NCBI RefSeq assembly: GCF_047675955.1
Contig: NC_132909.1
Coordinates: forward strand, 40,909,931-40,973,930
Length of the DNA: 64,000 nt
Source: Chlorocebus sabaeus
Lineage: Eukaryota; Chordata; Mammalia; Primates; Cercopithecidae
Reading direction: 5' to 3'
Both the position numbers and the translations under genes were made by a program. The notes beneath the pieces are model-generated. The model ran no database searches and was not told the DNA's origin. It saw only the letters and a list, made by a program, of their open reading frames with translations. Positions 24,190 to 35,584 of the stretch are shown piece by piece; position 1 is the first letter of the stretch, and each line of letters starts with the position of its first letter.

Positions 24190-24480
24190 TCTTTCTTTTG
24201 AGAAAGATTCTCTCTCAGCCAGACAGGAATACAGTGGCATGACTGCAACTCACTGCAACTTCAACCATCTGGGCTCAAGCAGCTTTCTCACCTCAGCCTT
24301 CTGAGTATCTGGGACACCACTGATGTGCCACCAGGCTCAGCTAATTTATTATTGTTATTTTTAGAGGTGAGGTCACACTATGTAGCCCAGGCCTGTCTCA
24401 AACTCCTGAGCTAAAGTAATCCCCCCACCTCAGCCTCCCAAAATTCTGGAATTATGGGCAGGAGCCATCACATCCACATT
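24190..24480 (-). repeat. AluJ
   Basis: Full-length, heavily diverged reverse Alu. Its last 100 bases (from 24379) belong to the duplicated block repeated at 42264. Confidence 0.87.
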
Positions 24481-24677
24481 GATGTTTTATTTTTTATATC
24501 AAAATATGGAAAATAGCATTGATGTCCATAAATAGACTCCAAGAAAATGTTATACATAATAAAAAGTAATTTCCAAAGCAAATACTAAAATTGAAGGCAA
24601 TTGAAATAAATAAAAATAACAAAATATTATATAGATAATATGACCAGAAAGAGAAAAGGTTAGTTTTTCTGACTTTA
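24379..24677 (+). repeat. Left copy of 300-bp direct repeat flanking the L1
   Basis: Runs from TATGTAGCCC inside the AluJ to GACTTTA. It aligns end to end with 42264-42563 at roughly 82-85% identity by eye. Everything between the copies (apart from later insertions) is one reverse L1. Confidence 0.88.
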
Positions 24678-24935
24678 TTTATTTATTTTCCAGCATCATT
24701 TATTAAATAGGGAATATTTTCCCCATTGCTTGTTTCTATCAGGTTTGTCAAATATTAGATGGTTGTAGCTGTGTGGTTGTATTTCTGAGGTCTCTACTTT
24801 GTTTCATTGGTCAATGTGTCTCTTTTTCTTTTTACCAGTACTATGCTTCTTTGGTTACTATAGCCTTGTATAGTTTGAAGTCAAGTAGCATGATGCCTCC
24901 AGCTTTGCTCTTTTCACTTAGAATTTTCTTGGCTA

Positions 24936-25260
24936 GGCCGGGCGCGGTGGCTCAAGCCTGTAATCCCAGCACTTTGGGAGGCCGAGGCGGGTGGATCACG
25001 AGGTCAGAAGATCGAGACCATCCTGGCTAACACCGTGAAACCCCGTCTCTACTAAAAATACAAAAAACTAGCCGGGCGTGGTGGCGGGCGCCTGTAGTCC
25101 CAGCTACTCGGAGGCTGAGGCAGGAGAATGGCGTAAAACCCGGGAGGCGGAGCTTGCAGTGAGCCGAGATCGCGCCACTGCATTCCAGCCTGGGTGACAC
25201 AGCGAGACTCTGTCTCAAAAAAAAAAAAAAAAAAAAGAAAGAAAGAAAAAAAGAAAAAAA
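24936..25260 (+). repeat. AluY, Old World monkey type, in L1
   Basis: Perfect duplication GAATTTTCTTGGCTA (24921-24935 and 25261-25275). CTCAAGCC head variant, long A tail with G's. Confidence 0.96.
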
Positions 25261-26007
25261 GAATTTTCTTGGCTATACAGGCTCTTTTTTGGTTCCACAT
25301 GAATTTTAAAGTAATTTTTTCTAGTTCTGTGAAGAATGTCAATGGTAGTTTGATGGGAATAGCACTGAATGTGTAAATTACTTTGGGAAGTATAGCCATT
25401 TTCATGATATTGATTCTTCCTGTCCATGAGGATGAAATTTTTTTCCATTTCTTTTTGTCATCTCTTATTTTCTTGAGCAGTGGTTTGTAGTTCTTTTTGA
25501 AGAGGTACTTCACATCCCTTGTTAGCTGTATTCCTAGGTATTTTATTCTCTTTGTAGCAATTGTGAATGGGAGTTCATGCATGATTTCACAATCTGCTTG
25601 TTTATTGTTGATGCTTGTGATTTTTGCACATTGATTTTGTATCTAGAGACTTTGCTGAAGTTGCTTATCAGCTTAAGAAGCTTTTGGGCTGAGACAACGG
25701 GATTTTCAGGTTATAGCATCATGTCATCTGCAGAGACAATTTGACTTCCTCTCTTCCTAGTTGAATACCCTTTATTTCTTTCTTTAGCCTGATTTTCCTG
25801 GCCAGAAATTCAAATAATGTGTTGAATAGGAGTGATGAGAGAGGGCATTTTGTCTTGAGCTGATTTTCCAGAATTCTTCCAGGTTTTGCCCATTCAATAT
25901 GATATTGACTGTGGGTTTGTCATAAATAGCTCTTATTGTTTTGAGGTGTGCTTTTTCAATACCTAGTTTATTGAGAGTTGTTAACATGAAGGGATGTTGA
26001 ATTTTGT

Positions 26008-26295
26008 TTGTTTGTTTGAGACAGAGTCTCACCCTGTTACCCAGGCTCGAGCGCAGTGGCATGGTCTCAACTCACTGCAACCTCTGTTTTGGATTCAAGG
26101 GATTCTCTTGCATCAGCCTCCAGAGTAGCTAGGATTAAAAGCACCCACCACCATGCGTGGCTAATTTTTGTATTTTTAGTAGAGATGGGGTTTCACCATG
26201 TTGATCAGGCTGGTCTCAAACTCGTGACCTCACGATCCACCTGCCCCAGCCTCCCAAAGTGCTGGGATTACAGGTGTGAGCCACTGCACCCAGCC
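26008..26295 (-). repeat. Alu in L1
   Basis: Target copies AAGGGATGTTGAATTTT (left) and AAGGAATGTTGAATTTT (right). (TTTG)n tail. Confidence 0.94.
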
Positions 26296-26335
26296 AAGGA
26301 ATGTTGAATTTTATTGAAGACTTTGTTATTAGTAT

Positions 26336-26636
26336 TATTTTTTTTTTTCTTTTTTTGAGAGGGAGTCTCGCTCTGTCACCCAGGCTAAAGTACAGTGGCA
26401 CAATCTCGGCTCACCACAACCTCCACCTCCTGGGTTCAAGTGATTCTCCTGCCTCAGTCTCCCAAGTATCTGGGATTACAGGTGCACACCACCACTCCTG
26501 GCTAAATTTTGTATTTTCAGTAGAGGCAGGCTTTCACCATATTGGTCAGGCTGGTCTCAAACTCCTGACATCGTGATCCACCCATTTTGGCCTCCCAAAG
26601 TGCTGGGATTACAGGTGTGAGCCATTATGCCCAGCC
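26336..26636 (-). repeat. Alu in L1
   Basis: The L1 text TTATTGAAGACTTT is repeated on both sides. Confidence 0.94.
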
Positions 26637-26731
26637 CTTATTGAAGACTTTTACTGCATCTATTGAGATAATCATGTAGTTTTTGTCATTGGTTCTGTTT
26701 ATGTGACAGCTTACATTTATTTTTATTTTTA

Positions 26732-27042
26732 TTTTTATTTTTTATTTCTTTTTTTTAGACACGGAGTCTTGCTCTGTCGCCCAGGCTTGAGTGCAGTGGC
26801 ACAATCTCGGCTCACTGCAAGCTCTGCCTCCTGGGTTCACGCCATTCTCCTGCCTCAGCCTCCCGAGTAGCTGGGACTACAGGCGCCTGCCACCACGCCC
26901 AGCTAATTTTTTTTTTGTATATTTAGTGGAGATGGAGTTTCACCGTGTTAACCAGGATGGTCTTGATCTCCTGACCTTGTGATCTGCCCGCCTCAGCCTC
27001 CCAAAGTGCTGGGATTACAGGCATGAGCCACTGTGCCCAGCC
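26732..27042 (-). repeat. Alu in L1
   Basis: Flanking copies ACAGCTTACATTTATT and ATAGCTTACATTTATT. The tail is a (TTTTTA)n mix. Confidence 0.94.
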
Positions 27043-27335
27043 GATAGCTTACATTTATTGATTTGCATATGTTAAATGAGCTTCACATCCTGGTGATGAG
27101 GCCGACTTGTTTGTAGCGGATAAGCTTTTTGATGTGCTGCTGGATTCCGTTTGCCAGTATCTTATTGAGGATATTCACATCAATGTTCTTCAGAGATATT
27201 GGACTGAAGTTTTCTTTTTTTATTGTGTCTTTTCCAGGTTTCGGTATCAGGATGATGCTGGCCTCATAAAATGAGTAGGGAGGAGAGTCTCTCTTTTTTA
27301 ATTGTTTGGAATAGTTCCAGAAGAAATGGTACCAG

Positions 27336-27932
27336 TAATATAGGAGTTATTAAGAAATTACTTTAGGCACTTAGCAAGGGTAAAAAAGTTCTCAGTGAAA
27401 TTTTCCTTTAATAGAAAGCAGTCAAAAACCATTTCTTTTCTAACATAAAGCAGCCTGAAAAGTCAAGGTGCAAGCATAGATAAGCAAGCTAGAACTTTGC
27501 ATAGATGAATGTGGGCAGCTGTACTAAAAGCCAGGTCAACCCACTATGGCAATTCCCCCTTCCTTTTCTTTGTCCCCATGTGTGCGGTTGTCCAGGAGTC
27601 AGCCAGGTAGAGGCCACATTTGCATAATAAAAGATTGGGGTGGGAGGGCAAGCTTTTTTGCAGGCTGTGTAAATGGTACACTTGGTCAAACCAATGCTTT
27701 GAGCTTTTTGTAAATCAGTAACCCCCTCTTCAAGCCTCTCTAAAAAATCAATTGCATTCTGTTCCAAACCTGGAAACCTTGGGTGCCCCACTTTCTCTGC
27801 ATGAGAAAGCTCTCTCACTCCCTCTCTCTCTCTTCTTTCTTCTATTAAACTTTCTGCTCTTTAAACACACTCCAAGTGTGTAGGTGTGTGTCATTAACCT
27901 AGGTATTTACCTCAGATAACGATACTCCTTCA
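27336..27932 (+). mobile_element. Solo LTR (class I ERV), inserted in L1
   Basis: A 597-bp non-L1 block interrupts L1 at a site where CCAG is present on both sides (27332-27335 and 27933-27936), a 4-bp duplication as expected for gammaretrovirus-like elements. The ends read TA...CA (TG...CA with one decay). Inside, a TATTAAA polyadenylation-type signal (about 27,842) is followed by a GT-rich stretch, giving plus orientation. I do not know the family name with certainty. A minus-strand open frame of 109 codons across it is not retroviral. Confidence 0.78.
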
Positions 27933-27984
27933 CCAGCTCCTTTTTTACCTCTGGTAGAATTCAGCTGTTAGTCCATTCTGGGCT

Positions 27985-27989
27985 TTTTG

Positions 27990-28023
<34 letters not shown>
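27985..28023. repeat. T homopolymer inside L1
   Basis: About 35 T's at a site where L1 normally has a short T run; slippage expansion. Confidence 0.85.
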
Positions 28024-28024
<1 letters not shown>

Positions 28025-28333
28025 GTTGTTAGGCTATTTATTACTCCCTAAATTTCAGAACTTAGTTCGTTTTTTCAAGGATTTGACTTCTTCCTGGTTT
28101 AGTCTTTGGAGGGTTTATGTGTCCAGAAGTTGATCCATTTCTTCTAGATTTTTTAGTTTATTTGCAAGGAGGTGTTTATAGTATTCTCTGTTCGTAGTTT
28201 GTACTTTTGTGGGATCACTGGTGATATCCTATTTATCATTTTTTATTGGGTTTATTTGATTCTTCTCTCTTTTCTTCTTTTCTAGCTACTGGTCTATGTA
28301 TTTTATTAATTTTTTCAAAAAAAGCAGCTCCTA

Positions 28334-28628
28334 GGCCAGTCGTGGTGGCTCACACCTGTAATCTCAGCACTTTGGGAGGTGAATCAGCTGAGGTCAGGAG
28401 TTCGAGATGAGCCTGCCCAACATGGTGAAACCCCATCTCTACTAAAAATATAAAAATTAGCCAAGCATTGTGGTGCATGCCTGTAATCCCAGCTACTCTG
28501 GAGACTGAGGCAGGAGAATCACTTGAACCCAGGAGGCGGAGGTTGCAGTGAGTCACGATCTTGCACTCCAGCCTGGGCAACAAGTATGAGACTCCATCTC
28601 AAAAAAACAAAACAAAACAAAACAAAAA
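28334..28628 (+). repeat. Alu in L1, with small deletion
   Basis: Lacks about 15 bases after 'gggaggt' in the left arm; (CAAAA)n tail. Confidence 0.92.
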
Positions 28629-29461
28629 TCCAGATCCAGAATTCATTGATTTTCTGAAGGTTTTTCATGTCTCTATCTCCTTATCTCCCTCAGTTTTGCT
28701 CTGATCTTAGTTATTTCTTGTCCTCTGCTAACTTTTAAATTTGTTTGCTCTTGCCCCTCTAGTTCATTTAGTTGTAACGTTAGGGTGATGATTTGAGATC
28801 TTTCTAGCTTTCTAATGCAAGAATTTAGTGCTATAAATTTCCCTCTTAACACTGCTGTAGCTGCATCCCATAGATTCTGGTACACTGTTTTTTTGCTCTC
28901 ATTGACTTTAAAGAACTTCATGATTTCTGCCTTAATTTCACTTCGTGTTCTCTGCCTTAATTTCATTATGTACCCAGAAGTCACTCAGAAGCAGGTTGTC
29001 CAATTTCCACGTAGTTGTGTAGTTTTGAGTGAACTTCTTAATCTTGAGTTTTAATTTGATTGCACTGTGGTCTGAGAGAGAGTATAATATAATTTGAGTC
29101 CTTTTACATTTTCTGAAGAGTGTTTTACTTCCAATTATATTATTAATTTTAGAGTAAGTTCCATGTGGCACTGAGAAGAATGTATATTCTGTTGTTTTGG
29201 GGTGGAGAGTTCTGTAAATATCTATCAGGTCCACTTGATCCAGACCTGAGTTCAAGTCCTGAATATTCTTATTAATTTTCTTTCTCATTGATCTAATATG
29301 AATAGTGGAGTGGTCATATCTCCTAGTATTATTGTATGGAAGTCTAAGTTTCTTTGCAGGTCTCCAAGAACTTGTCTTATGAATCTGTGTGCTCCTGTAT
29401 TGAGTGCCTATATATTTAGGATAGGTAGCTCTTCTTGTTGAATTGATTCCTTTAGCATTAT

Positions 29462-30238
29462 TAAGGGAGGAGACCACCCTTCATATTGTCTTATGCCCAA
29501 TTTCTGCCTCCAAAGAAAGAAGAAGCAAAAACTAAAAGGCAGAAATGAAATCCACAGGCAGACAGCCCTGCACCATGCCCTGGGCCTGGTTAAAGATCGG
29601 CCCCTGACTTAACCAATTATATTATCTGCAGATTCCAGACATTGTGTGGGAAAGCATTGTGAAAATCCCTGTCCTGTTCTGTTCTTTTCTGATTACCGGT
29701 GCATGTAGCCCCCAGTCACGTACCTCCTGCTTGCTCAATTGATCATGACCCTCTCACACTGACCCCCTTACTGTACAAAGCCCTTAAAAGGGACAGGAAT
29801 CCCTCAGTTGGGGAGCTTAGTTTTTGGAGACATGAGTCTTGCCGAAGCTCCTGGCCGAATAAAGCCCTTCCTTCTTTTTTTTCTTTTTTCTTATTTTTTG
29901 AGATGGAGTCTCGCTCTGCTGCCCAGGCTGGAGTGCAGTAGCACTATCTTGGCTCACTGCAAACTCCACCTCCCAGGTTCATGCCATTCTCCTGCCTCAG
30001 CCTCCCGAGTAGCTGGGACTACAGGTGCCCGCCACCACGCCCAGCTGACTTTTTTTTTATATTTTTAGTAGAGATTGCGTTTCCATGTTAGCCAGGATGG
30101 TCTCGATCTCCTAACCTCGTTATCCACCCGCCTTGGCCTCCCAAAGTGCTGGGATTACAGGTGTGAGCCACCATGCCCGGCCAAGCCCTTCTTTAACTCG
30201 GTGTCTGAGGGGTTTTGTCTGTGGCTTGTCCTGCTACA
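29462..30238 (+). repeat. 5' LTR (LTR2-type) with an Alu in R/U5
   Basis: Starts TAAGGGAGGAGACC (TG decayed to TA) and ends CTGCTACA. It has a TATA-like TTAAAA at about 29783 and a polyadenylation signal AATAAA at 29858-29863. An Alu (29873-30182) sits directly behind AATAAAGCCC. Without the Alu it is about 465 bases. It retains segments deleted from the 3' LTR. Confidence 0.87.
29873..30182 (-). repeat. Alu in 5' LTR
   Basis: AAGCCCTTC(C)TT flanks both ends, taken from the LTR text just after the polyadenylation signal. Confidence 0.94.
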
Positions 30239-30243
30239 TTTCT

Positions 30244-30261
30244 TGGTTCCCTGACTACTGG
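30244..30261 (+). other. Retroviral primer binding site (tRNA-Glu type)
   Basis: TGGTTCCCTGACTACTGG lies five bases after the LTR end. The first 12 bases match the 3' end complement of tRNA-Glu, which defines the HERV-E group; the rest has decayed. Confidence 0.8.
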
Positions 30262-30586
30262 GAAGTGAGGTGATTAATGGATAGATGGTCGGGGGAGACC
30301 CTTAGGTGATTTAGGCCTGCCCTATGAAGCATCCCTGCAGGGAATTCTGGCCAGCTTGAGTGACATGGATCTTGAGAGCTCTCCTGGGTAGGTATTTTGC
30401 CCTGGTGGAATGCCTCATCAGAGCAGTGCAAAGCAGGCCTCCATGGAGGATCAATGCAGTGGCTGAACACCAGGAAGGAACTGGCACTTGGAGTCCAGAC
30501 GTCTGAAACTTGGTAAGACTGGTCTTTGTAACTTGCCCACTCCATTTGAGTGGAAGCATGGCCTGATCACCCACAACGTGCCTGTG

Positions 30587-30720
30587 ATGGCACTTTGGTT
30601 TTTGTTTTTGACTTGACTTGTATTGCTCGATACTTTGGTTTTGGTTTTGACCTGGCTTGGATTTCTTGATACTCTGATTTTGGTTTTGATTCTGGTTCGG
30701 TGTAAACAGTGAAAGTGTAC
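30587..30720 (+). repeat. Leader tandem repeat, about 45 bp x 3
   Basis: Three imperfect units of 'actttggttttggttttgacctggcttg...cttgata' follow the primer binding site. This is non-coding leader. Confidence 0.7.
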
Positions 30721-30957
30721 ATATGCCCTTTTAACTCATTCTTTGTTTTGTGGTGTGCGTGTGGTGTGAGCGTGGTGTTTTGTCTCAAGGAAGCACGGGT
30801 CAGTCACAAAGTAAGCCCACCCCACCAGGAACTATGTTGAAAAATTTCAAGAAAGGATTTAATGGAGACTATGGAATACTATGACACCAGGAAAACTTAA
30901 AACTTTGTGTAAGATAGACTGCCCAGCATTAAAGGTGGGTTGGCCATCAGAAAGAAA

Positions 30958-30966
30958 CCTGGACAA

Positions 30967-31001
<35 letters not shown>

Positions 31002-31004
31002 ATG
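30958..31004. repeat. (AAAT)n microsatellite
   Basis: About ten AAAT units within the ERV interior, just 5' of 'gaatacaagaagg'. Confidence 0.9.
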
Positions 31005-31184
31005 AATACAAGAAGGAAGCCTGGACAGGTCCCTTGTTTCAAAGGTATGGCACAAGGTAACTGTAAGCCAGGGCACCCAGACCAGTTCCCGTATATAGAC
31101 ACTTGGTTAGAGCTGGTTTTAGACACCCCCTGCCCCCACAGTGGTTGAGAGAACAGCAGCATAAGCGGCTGGCAAGGCAAGGAA

Positions 31185-31386
31185 ATACCAGCAGAGAGAG
31201 GGAGGAAAGAGACAGAGAGAAAAAGAGGCAAAGAGAGAGAGGAAGAGACAGAGAGGAAGAGACAGAGAGACAAAGAGGGAGTCAAGAAGAGAGTGAGATA
31301 GAGAGAAAGAAAGAGGCAGAGAGAGAGGAAGAGACAAAGGCAAAAGGAAAGTCAAAGAGAGAGAGAGACAGTCAAAGAGAGAAAGC
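31185..31386 (+). repeat. Purine-rich gag-leader tract (GAGA-rich)
   Basis: About 200 bases of AGAGAG/GAAAGA. The translation is a run of R, E and K. HERV-E-type elements carry a similar purine-rich tract in the gag region, so it is probably native rather than a new microsatellite. Confidence 0.65.
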
Positions 31387-31688
31387 GGCCAGGCGTGGTG
31401 GCTCACACCTGTAATCCCAGCACTTTGGGAGGCCGAGGCGGGAGGATCACGAGGTCAGGAGATCGAGACCATCCTGGCTAACACGGTAAAACCCCGTCTC
31501 TACTAAAAACACAAAATATTAGCCGGGCGTGATGGCGGGCACCTGTAGTCCCAGCTACTCGGGAGGCTGAGGCAGGAGAATGGTGGGAACCCGGGAGGCG
31601 GAGCTTGCAGTGAGCTGAGATTGTGCCACTGCACTCCAGCCTGGGTGACAGAGCGAGACTCCGTCTCAAAACAAAAAACAAAAAAAAA
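31387..31688 (+). repeat. AluY in ERV
   Basis: CAAAGAGAGAAAG is duplicated from the purine-rich tract on both sides. Confidence 0.95.
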
Positions 31689-32450
31689 CAAAGAGAGAAA
31701 GAAAGAGAGAAAGAGAAATATACAAATAGTTATGAAAAAAAATGTGTACCCTATTGCTTTAAAAGCCAAGGTAAATTTAAAACCTATAATTGATAATTGA
31801 AGGTCTTCTCCATGACCCTACAACACTCCAATACCACCTTGTTGTAAGTGTAAACAAGGGCATAGTCCGAAAACACTGAGGCCACTGACAACCTGTAGCC
31901 TTCCTATCAAAAATCCTTAACCCAGTAACTCACAAATGGCCCAAATGCATTCAATCTGTAGTGACAACTGCTTTGCTAACAGAAGAAAGTAGATAAATAA
32001 CTTTTAGAGAAAACCTCACTGTGAGTACACCTCACCAGTTCAGAAGTACCCTATGTAAAAAAAAAAAAAAAAATGATTTAACATTAACCACTGAAAATTC
32101 CCTTAACCCAGCAGGTTTCCTAACAGGTGATCTAAATCTTAATTACCATAAAAAGGTCCGATCAGACTTAGGAGGAACTCCCTTCCGGACAAGATGACAG
32201 ATGTTTCCTGCTGGGTAATTTAAAAAAAAAAAAAGCCATCTATACAAATTCTAAGTTAATTTGGACTAAACAAGGTTTTATTAATAGCAAAGCATAACTG
32301 AAATCTCAAATTTACAAGGTTTTCAACAAAAATAAACTTTGCTAAAAGTTAATAATGTAACATGTATTATAGTAACTTTTAATCTTGTGGCCTTAGACAG
32401 TCTAGTCCACAGACATAAAGAAAGGTTGCTTTGGAAAAGAATGCTTATTG
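31689..32450 (+). other. ERV interior, decayed
   Basis: Continues between Alus without readable gag or protease. Poly-A runs at 32057-32073 and 32221-32234. Confidence 0.5.
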
Positions 32451-32750
32451 GCCAGGTGCAGTAGCTCAAGCCTGTAATCCCAGCACTTTGGGAGGCCAAG
32501 ATGGGCGGATCACAAGGTCAGGAGATCGAGACCTTCCTGGATAACATGGTGAAACCCCATCTCTACTAAAAAATACAAAAAACTAGCCAGGCGAGGTGGC
32601 AGGCACCTGTAGTCCCAGCTACTCTGGAGGCTGAGGCAGGAGAATGGCCTGAACCCGGGAGACGGAGCTTGCAGTGAGCCTAGATTGCACCACTGCACTC
32701 CAGCCTGGGTGACACAGCAAGACTCCATCTCAAAAAAAAAAAAACAAAAA
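32451..32750 (+). repeat. AluY, Old World monkey type, in ERV
   Basis: CTCAAGCC head variant. Flanks ATGCTTATT and TTGCTTATC. A second A run and G8 follow at 32767-32789. Confidence 0.94.
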
Positions 32751-33097
32751 ACATTGCTTATCATCTCAAAAAAAAAAAAAGGGGGGGGAAAGGGAGGGCA
32801 CTAAAAAGATTCTTTATGTAGAAAGAATATTTTATGTCAAATTCTTGTCCTGAAATAAATTAACTGATTGTTTAAAGAAAGAAATGTTTGTAATAAGTCA
32901 GAAAGTTAAGACATGTCGAAGAATTATCAGTGAAAGTCATGAAAGAGAAAAAAAGTTATAAAAAAGAATTTCTGCAAGAAATGTTGCATAATTTAAAAAT
33001 AATTAAGCCTCCTGAGTACTACTGAAGAAACAGTTTATGTACAAGGTGTATAAGGAAGGTAAAATATACCTTTGGTGAAAGGATGACAAGGAGGCAT

Positions 33098-33253
33098 AAG
33101 AATGTAAATTTTTACCACATAAAAAAGGTTACAAATTTTTGTTTTGAAAGTTTAAGCAAGTTTTAAAAAATTAATTGTGAAGAAAATTCTGTGTGTAAAC
33201 GTATTACCTAAAGTTAAAGGAGTATCATCCAGTTTTTCTGTGAACTGAACATT
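33098..33253 (+). repeat. ERV internal tandem duplication, copy 1
   Basis: A 156-base unit from AAGAATGTAAATTTTTACC to GAACTGAACATT, repeated at 33584-33738 with about 90% identity by eye. Confidence 0.85.
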
Positions 33254-33274
33254 GCATAAGAATGTAAATTTTTA

Positions 33275-33583
33275 GGCCAGGCGCGGTGGCTCAAGCCTGT
33301 AATCCCAGCACTTTGGGAGGCCGAGACGGGCGGATCACGAGGTCAGGAGATCGAGACCATCCTGGCTAACACAGTGAAACCCCGTCTCTACTAAAAAAAA
33401 TACAAAAAACTAGCCGGGCAAGGTGGCGGGCGCCTGTAGTCCCAGCTACTTGGGAGGCTGAGGCAGGAGAATGGCGTAAACCTGGGAGGCGGAGCTTGCA
33501 GTGAGCGGAGATCCGGCCACCGCACTCCAGTCTGGGCGACAAAGCGAGACTCCGTCTCAAAAAAAAAAAAAAAAAAAAAAAAA
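33275..33583 (+). repeat. AluY, Old World monkey type, in ERV
   Basis: Perfect 17-base target duplication AAGAATGTAAATTTTTA (33258-33274 and 33584-33600). It is inserted exactly at the start of the second duplicated unit. Carries CTCAAGCC and GATCCGGCCAC. Confidence 0.97.
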
Positions 33584-33738
33584 AAGAATGTAAATTTTTA
33601 CCTACATTAAAAGGTTAAAAAAATTGTTTTGAAGTTTTAAGCAAGTTTTAAAACATTAATTGTAAAGAAAATTTTGTGTGTAAACATATTAGCTAAAGTT
33701 AAAGGGGCATCACCCAGTTTTTCTGTGAACTGGACATT
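33584..33738 (+). repeat. ERV internal tandem duplication, copy 2
   Basis: Partner of 33098-33253. The Alu landed in its first 17 bases and so hides the tandem arrangement. Confidence 0.85.
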
Positions 33739-34149
33739 AAAGTAAAAACACAACAGGTTTTTCTTAAAGCACTAACCTGCTCTTTAAGAAAGATTTTAGA
33801 AGGTTAAAAAGAGTCTGTAAAAATCTTACCTTATGGTCCAACATTAAAAATTGAATAAACATGTCTACAAAGTTTTATTAAAACTAAGTTTAACATTAGT
33901 AACACACTAATATAAAGGTGACATTTAGCTTATCTGTTACAAAAATCATACAGGAAGCATTGTCAAATATAAAATGGTGTTTGGCTTCTTCAGTCTAAAA
34001 ACTAATAAAAATAGGTGCTAAAGGAAATTTCTCAGTAAAAGGCACCAAGGACTATAAAGTCCACTGCTGACATCCCCACATTTGAAACAAAAGGTCAATT
34101 TCTTGAAAATCATATACTTGGTTTACCTTCCACTTTCTTTTCCCTTAAA

Positions 34150-34395
34150 ACTAAAAGTCTTTTAGCACATGTACCACCTCTAGAATTTCCAGCAAACCAG
34201 CACCAGCCTGAAGATCACATTCTTATCAAAGAGTGAAAAGAAAGGAAACTTGGGCCAGCCTAGGAAGGACTCTACCTTGTGCTGCTAACCACTGAGACTC
34301 CTGTTTGTACAGTGAAAAAAGGATGGACTCATCACACCCGAGTCAAGCAAGTGTCACTCCCTCCAGAGTCGTGGGCCATAGTTCTGGGGGAAAAC
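34150..34395 (+). pseudogene. ERV integrase C-terminal fragment
   Basis: In one frame the text reads HQPEDH..IKE, an acidic/basic stretch with two stops, then LVLLTTETPV and GWTHHTRVK, ending near a PESW motif. This is the typical C-terminal integrase domain of class I ERVs (W/GPY/F-like fold followed by a WTHHTRVK-type end). Nothing of the catalytic core was found upstream. An env fragment follows directly, which is the natural pol-env order of a different lineage. Confidence 0.7.
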
Positions 34396-34399
34396 CCTA

Positions 34400-35570
34400 C
34401 CAACTAAAGCAAAGAAAAATTTAACTCTTTCAACTATTCTATTACTCTTTCTTCTTTCCTTGCTCTATTGCTGACCATTATTAACATAGCCAAGTCAATT
34501 ATGCCTCAAACTATTGCATTTAATGCTTGCCTTGTTATACCCTGTGGGGATTTGCCAAGTCAAAGACAGCTCTCTACTTCAGAAAAGTACCTCTGTCCCT
34601 CCTGATTCTCCTCAGCCTGGGCATTAGTAAATTAGGACCATTTAATCTGGGGAAATTTCGATAAAGACTCCAGTGTCAAGCAGGATTCTTGCCCCCCAAT
34701 GTAGAGCTTTTATGCCTTAGTTGGTCCAACATTCTGTGGACTACTAAAGTGCAAGGATGGACTGCCCCAACTGGTTTTTGTAATTTCCTAAAATCATACA
34801 TTCATTGTGCTAGAGGATCATAGAAGTTACAGACCTAAAACAAACTTTGGCAATTAAGATGCAAATGCCTGGTTGGAACGGATCAAATATTCCATCCACA
34901 CATTAAACAAAAGCAATTGTTATGCTTGTGCACATGGCAGGTCAGAGGCCCAGATTGTCCCCTTTCCACTAAGGTGGTTCTCCAGTCAACCATGCATGGG
35001 CTTCATGGTAGCTCTTTCCCACGATTCTACAACCTGGAATAATAAGTCATGCCAAGCTCTCTCTGCTATATCCCAAAGTCTGGCACCCTGCGCGTCAGTC
35101 CCCAATGGCCATCTAGCTTTCGTCTCCCAACACTAAGTTCACTTCACATCTCTCATGACAGGGAGGAAACTTAGCGTTCCTTGGAGACCTGAAGGGATGC
35201 AGTGAGCTTAAGAATTTTCAAAAGCTTATCAATCAGTCAGCCCTTGTTCATCCCCGAGCCAATGTGTGTTGGTATTGTGGTGGACCTTTACTGGGCACTC
35301 TGTCAAGTAACTGGAGTGGAACTTGTACTTTAGTCCAATTGGCAATCTCTTTCACCCTGCCATTTCACCAACCAGAGGGAGGAAAAATAAGACATTGCAA
35401 AGTGAGAGAAGCCCCTTATGGGTCTTTTGACTCTCACATCTATTTAGACACAATTGGAGTCCCACGGGGAATACCAGATCAATTTAAAGCTTGAAATCAA
35501 ATAGCTGCAGGATTTGAGTCAATATTTTGGTGGGTGACGTTAATAAAAATGTAGATTGGATAAACTACTT
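34400..35570 (+). pseudogene. Env fragment of a second class I lineage (HERV-I-like)
   Basis: Scattered frames give an envelope-like text. The clearest is 35264-35494, with CWYCGG, an NWSGTC segment, LVQLAI and, after a basic stretch, the IGVPRGIP motif; this is followed after a stop by the AAGFESIFWWVT region. I associate this pattern with HERV-I/HERV-IP env. A tryptophan- and cysteine-containing SU part lies at 34,700-35,100. Frameshifts and stops are frequent, and the transmembrane part is cut off where RT sequence begins at about 35,585. Family assignment is from memory and moderate. Confidence 0.55.
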
Positions 35571-35584
35571 CTATTACAACCAAC

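Larger units (their letters stand above)
24678..29461 (-). pseudogene. L1 ORF2: endonuclease end, RT and C-terminal part
   Basis: Minus-strand pieces: 29,477-28,938 endonuclease C-terminal half with LSDHSAIKLKL; 28,984-28,673 linker (KLREIRR end); RT around 28,300-25,690, where the FADD site reads SADD (25,723-25,734 region); 25,582-25,260 and 24,900-24,690 C-terminal region (KRIKYLGIQLTRDVK, INIMKMAILPKVIY). Frameshifts and Alu insertions break it. It stops before the natural ORF2 end. Confidence 0.82.

Noticed and set aside
24379..24677. 300-bp repeat as two independent AluJ copies
   Set aside because: Similarity continues for about 200 bases of non-Alu sequence beyond the Alu end in both places.
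30244..30261. tRNA gene at the primer binding site
   Set aside because: Only an 18-base complement to a tRNA 3' end, no cloverleaf.
31103..31414. R/E/K-rich 103-codon frame
   Set aside because: Translation of the purine-rich GAGA tract of the ERV; it runs into an Alu.
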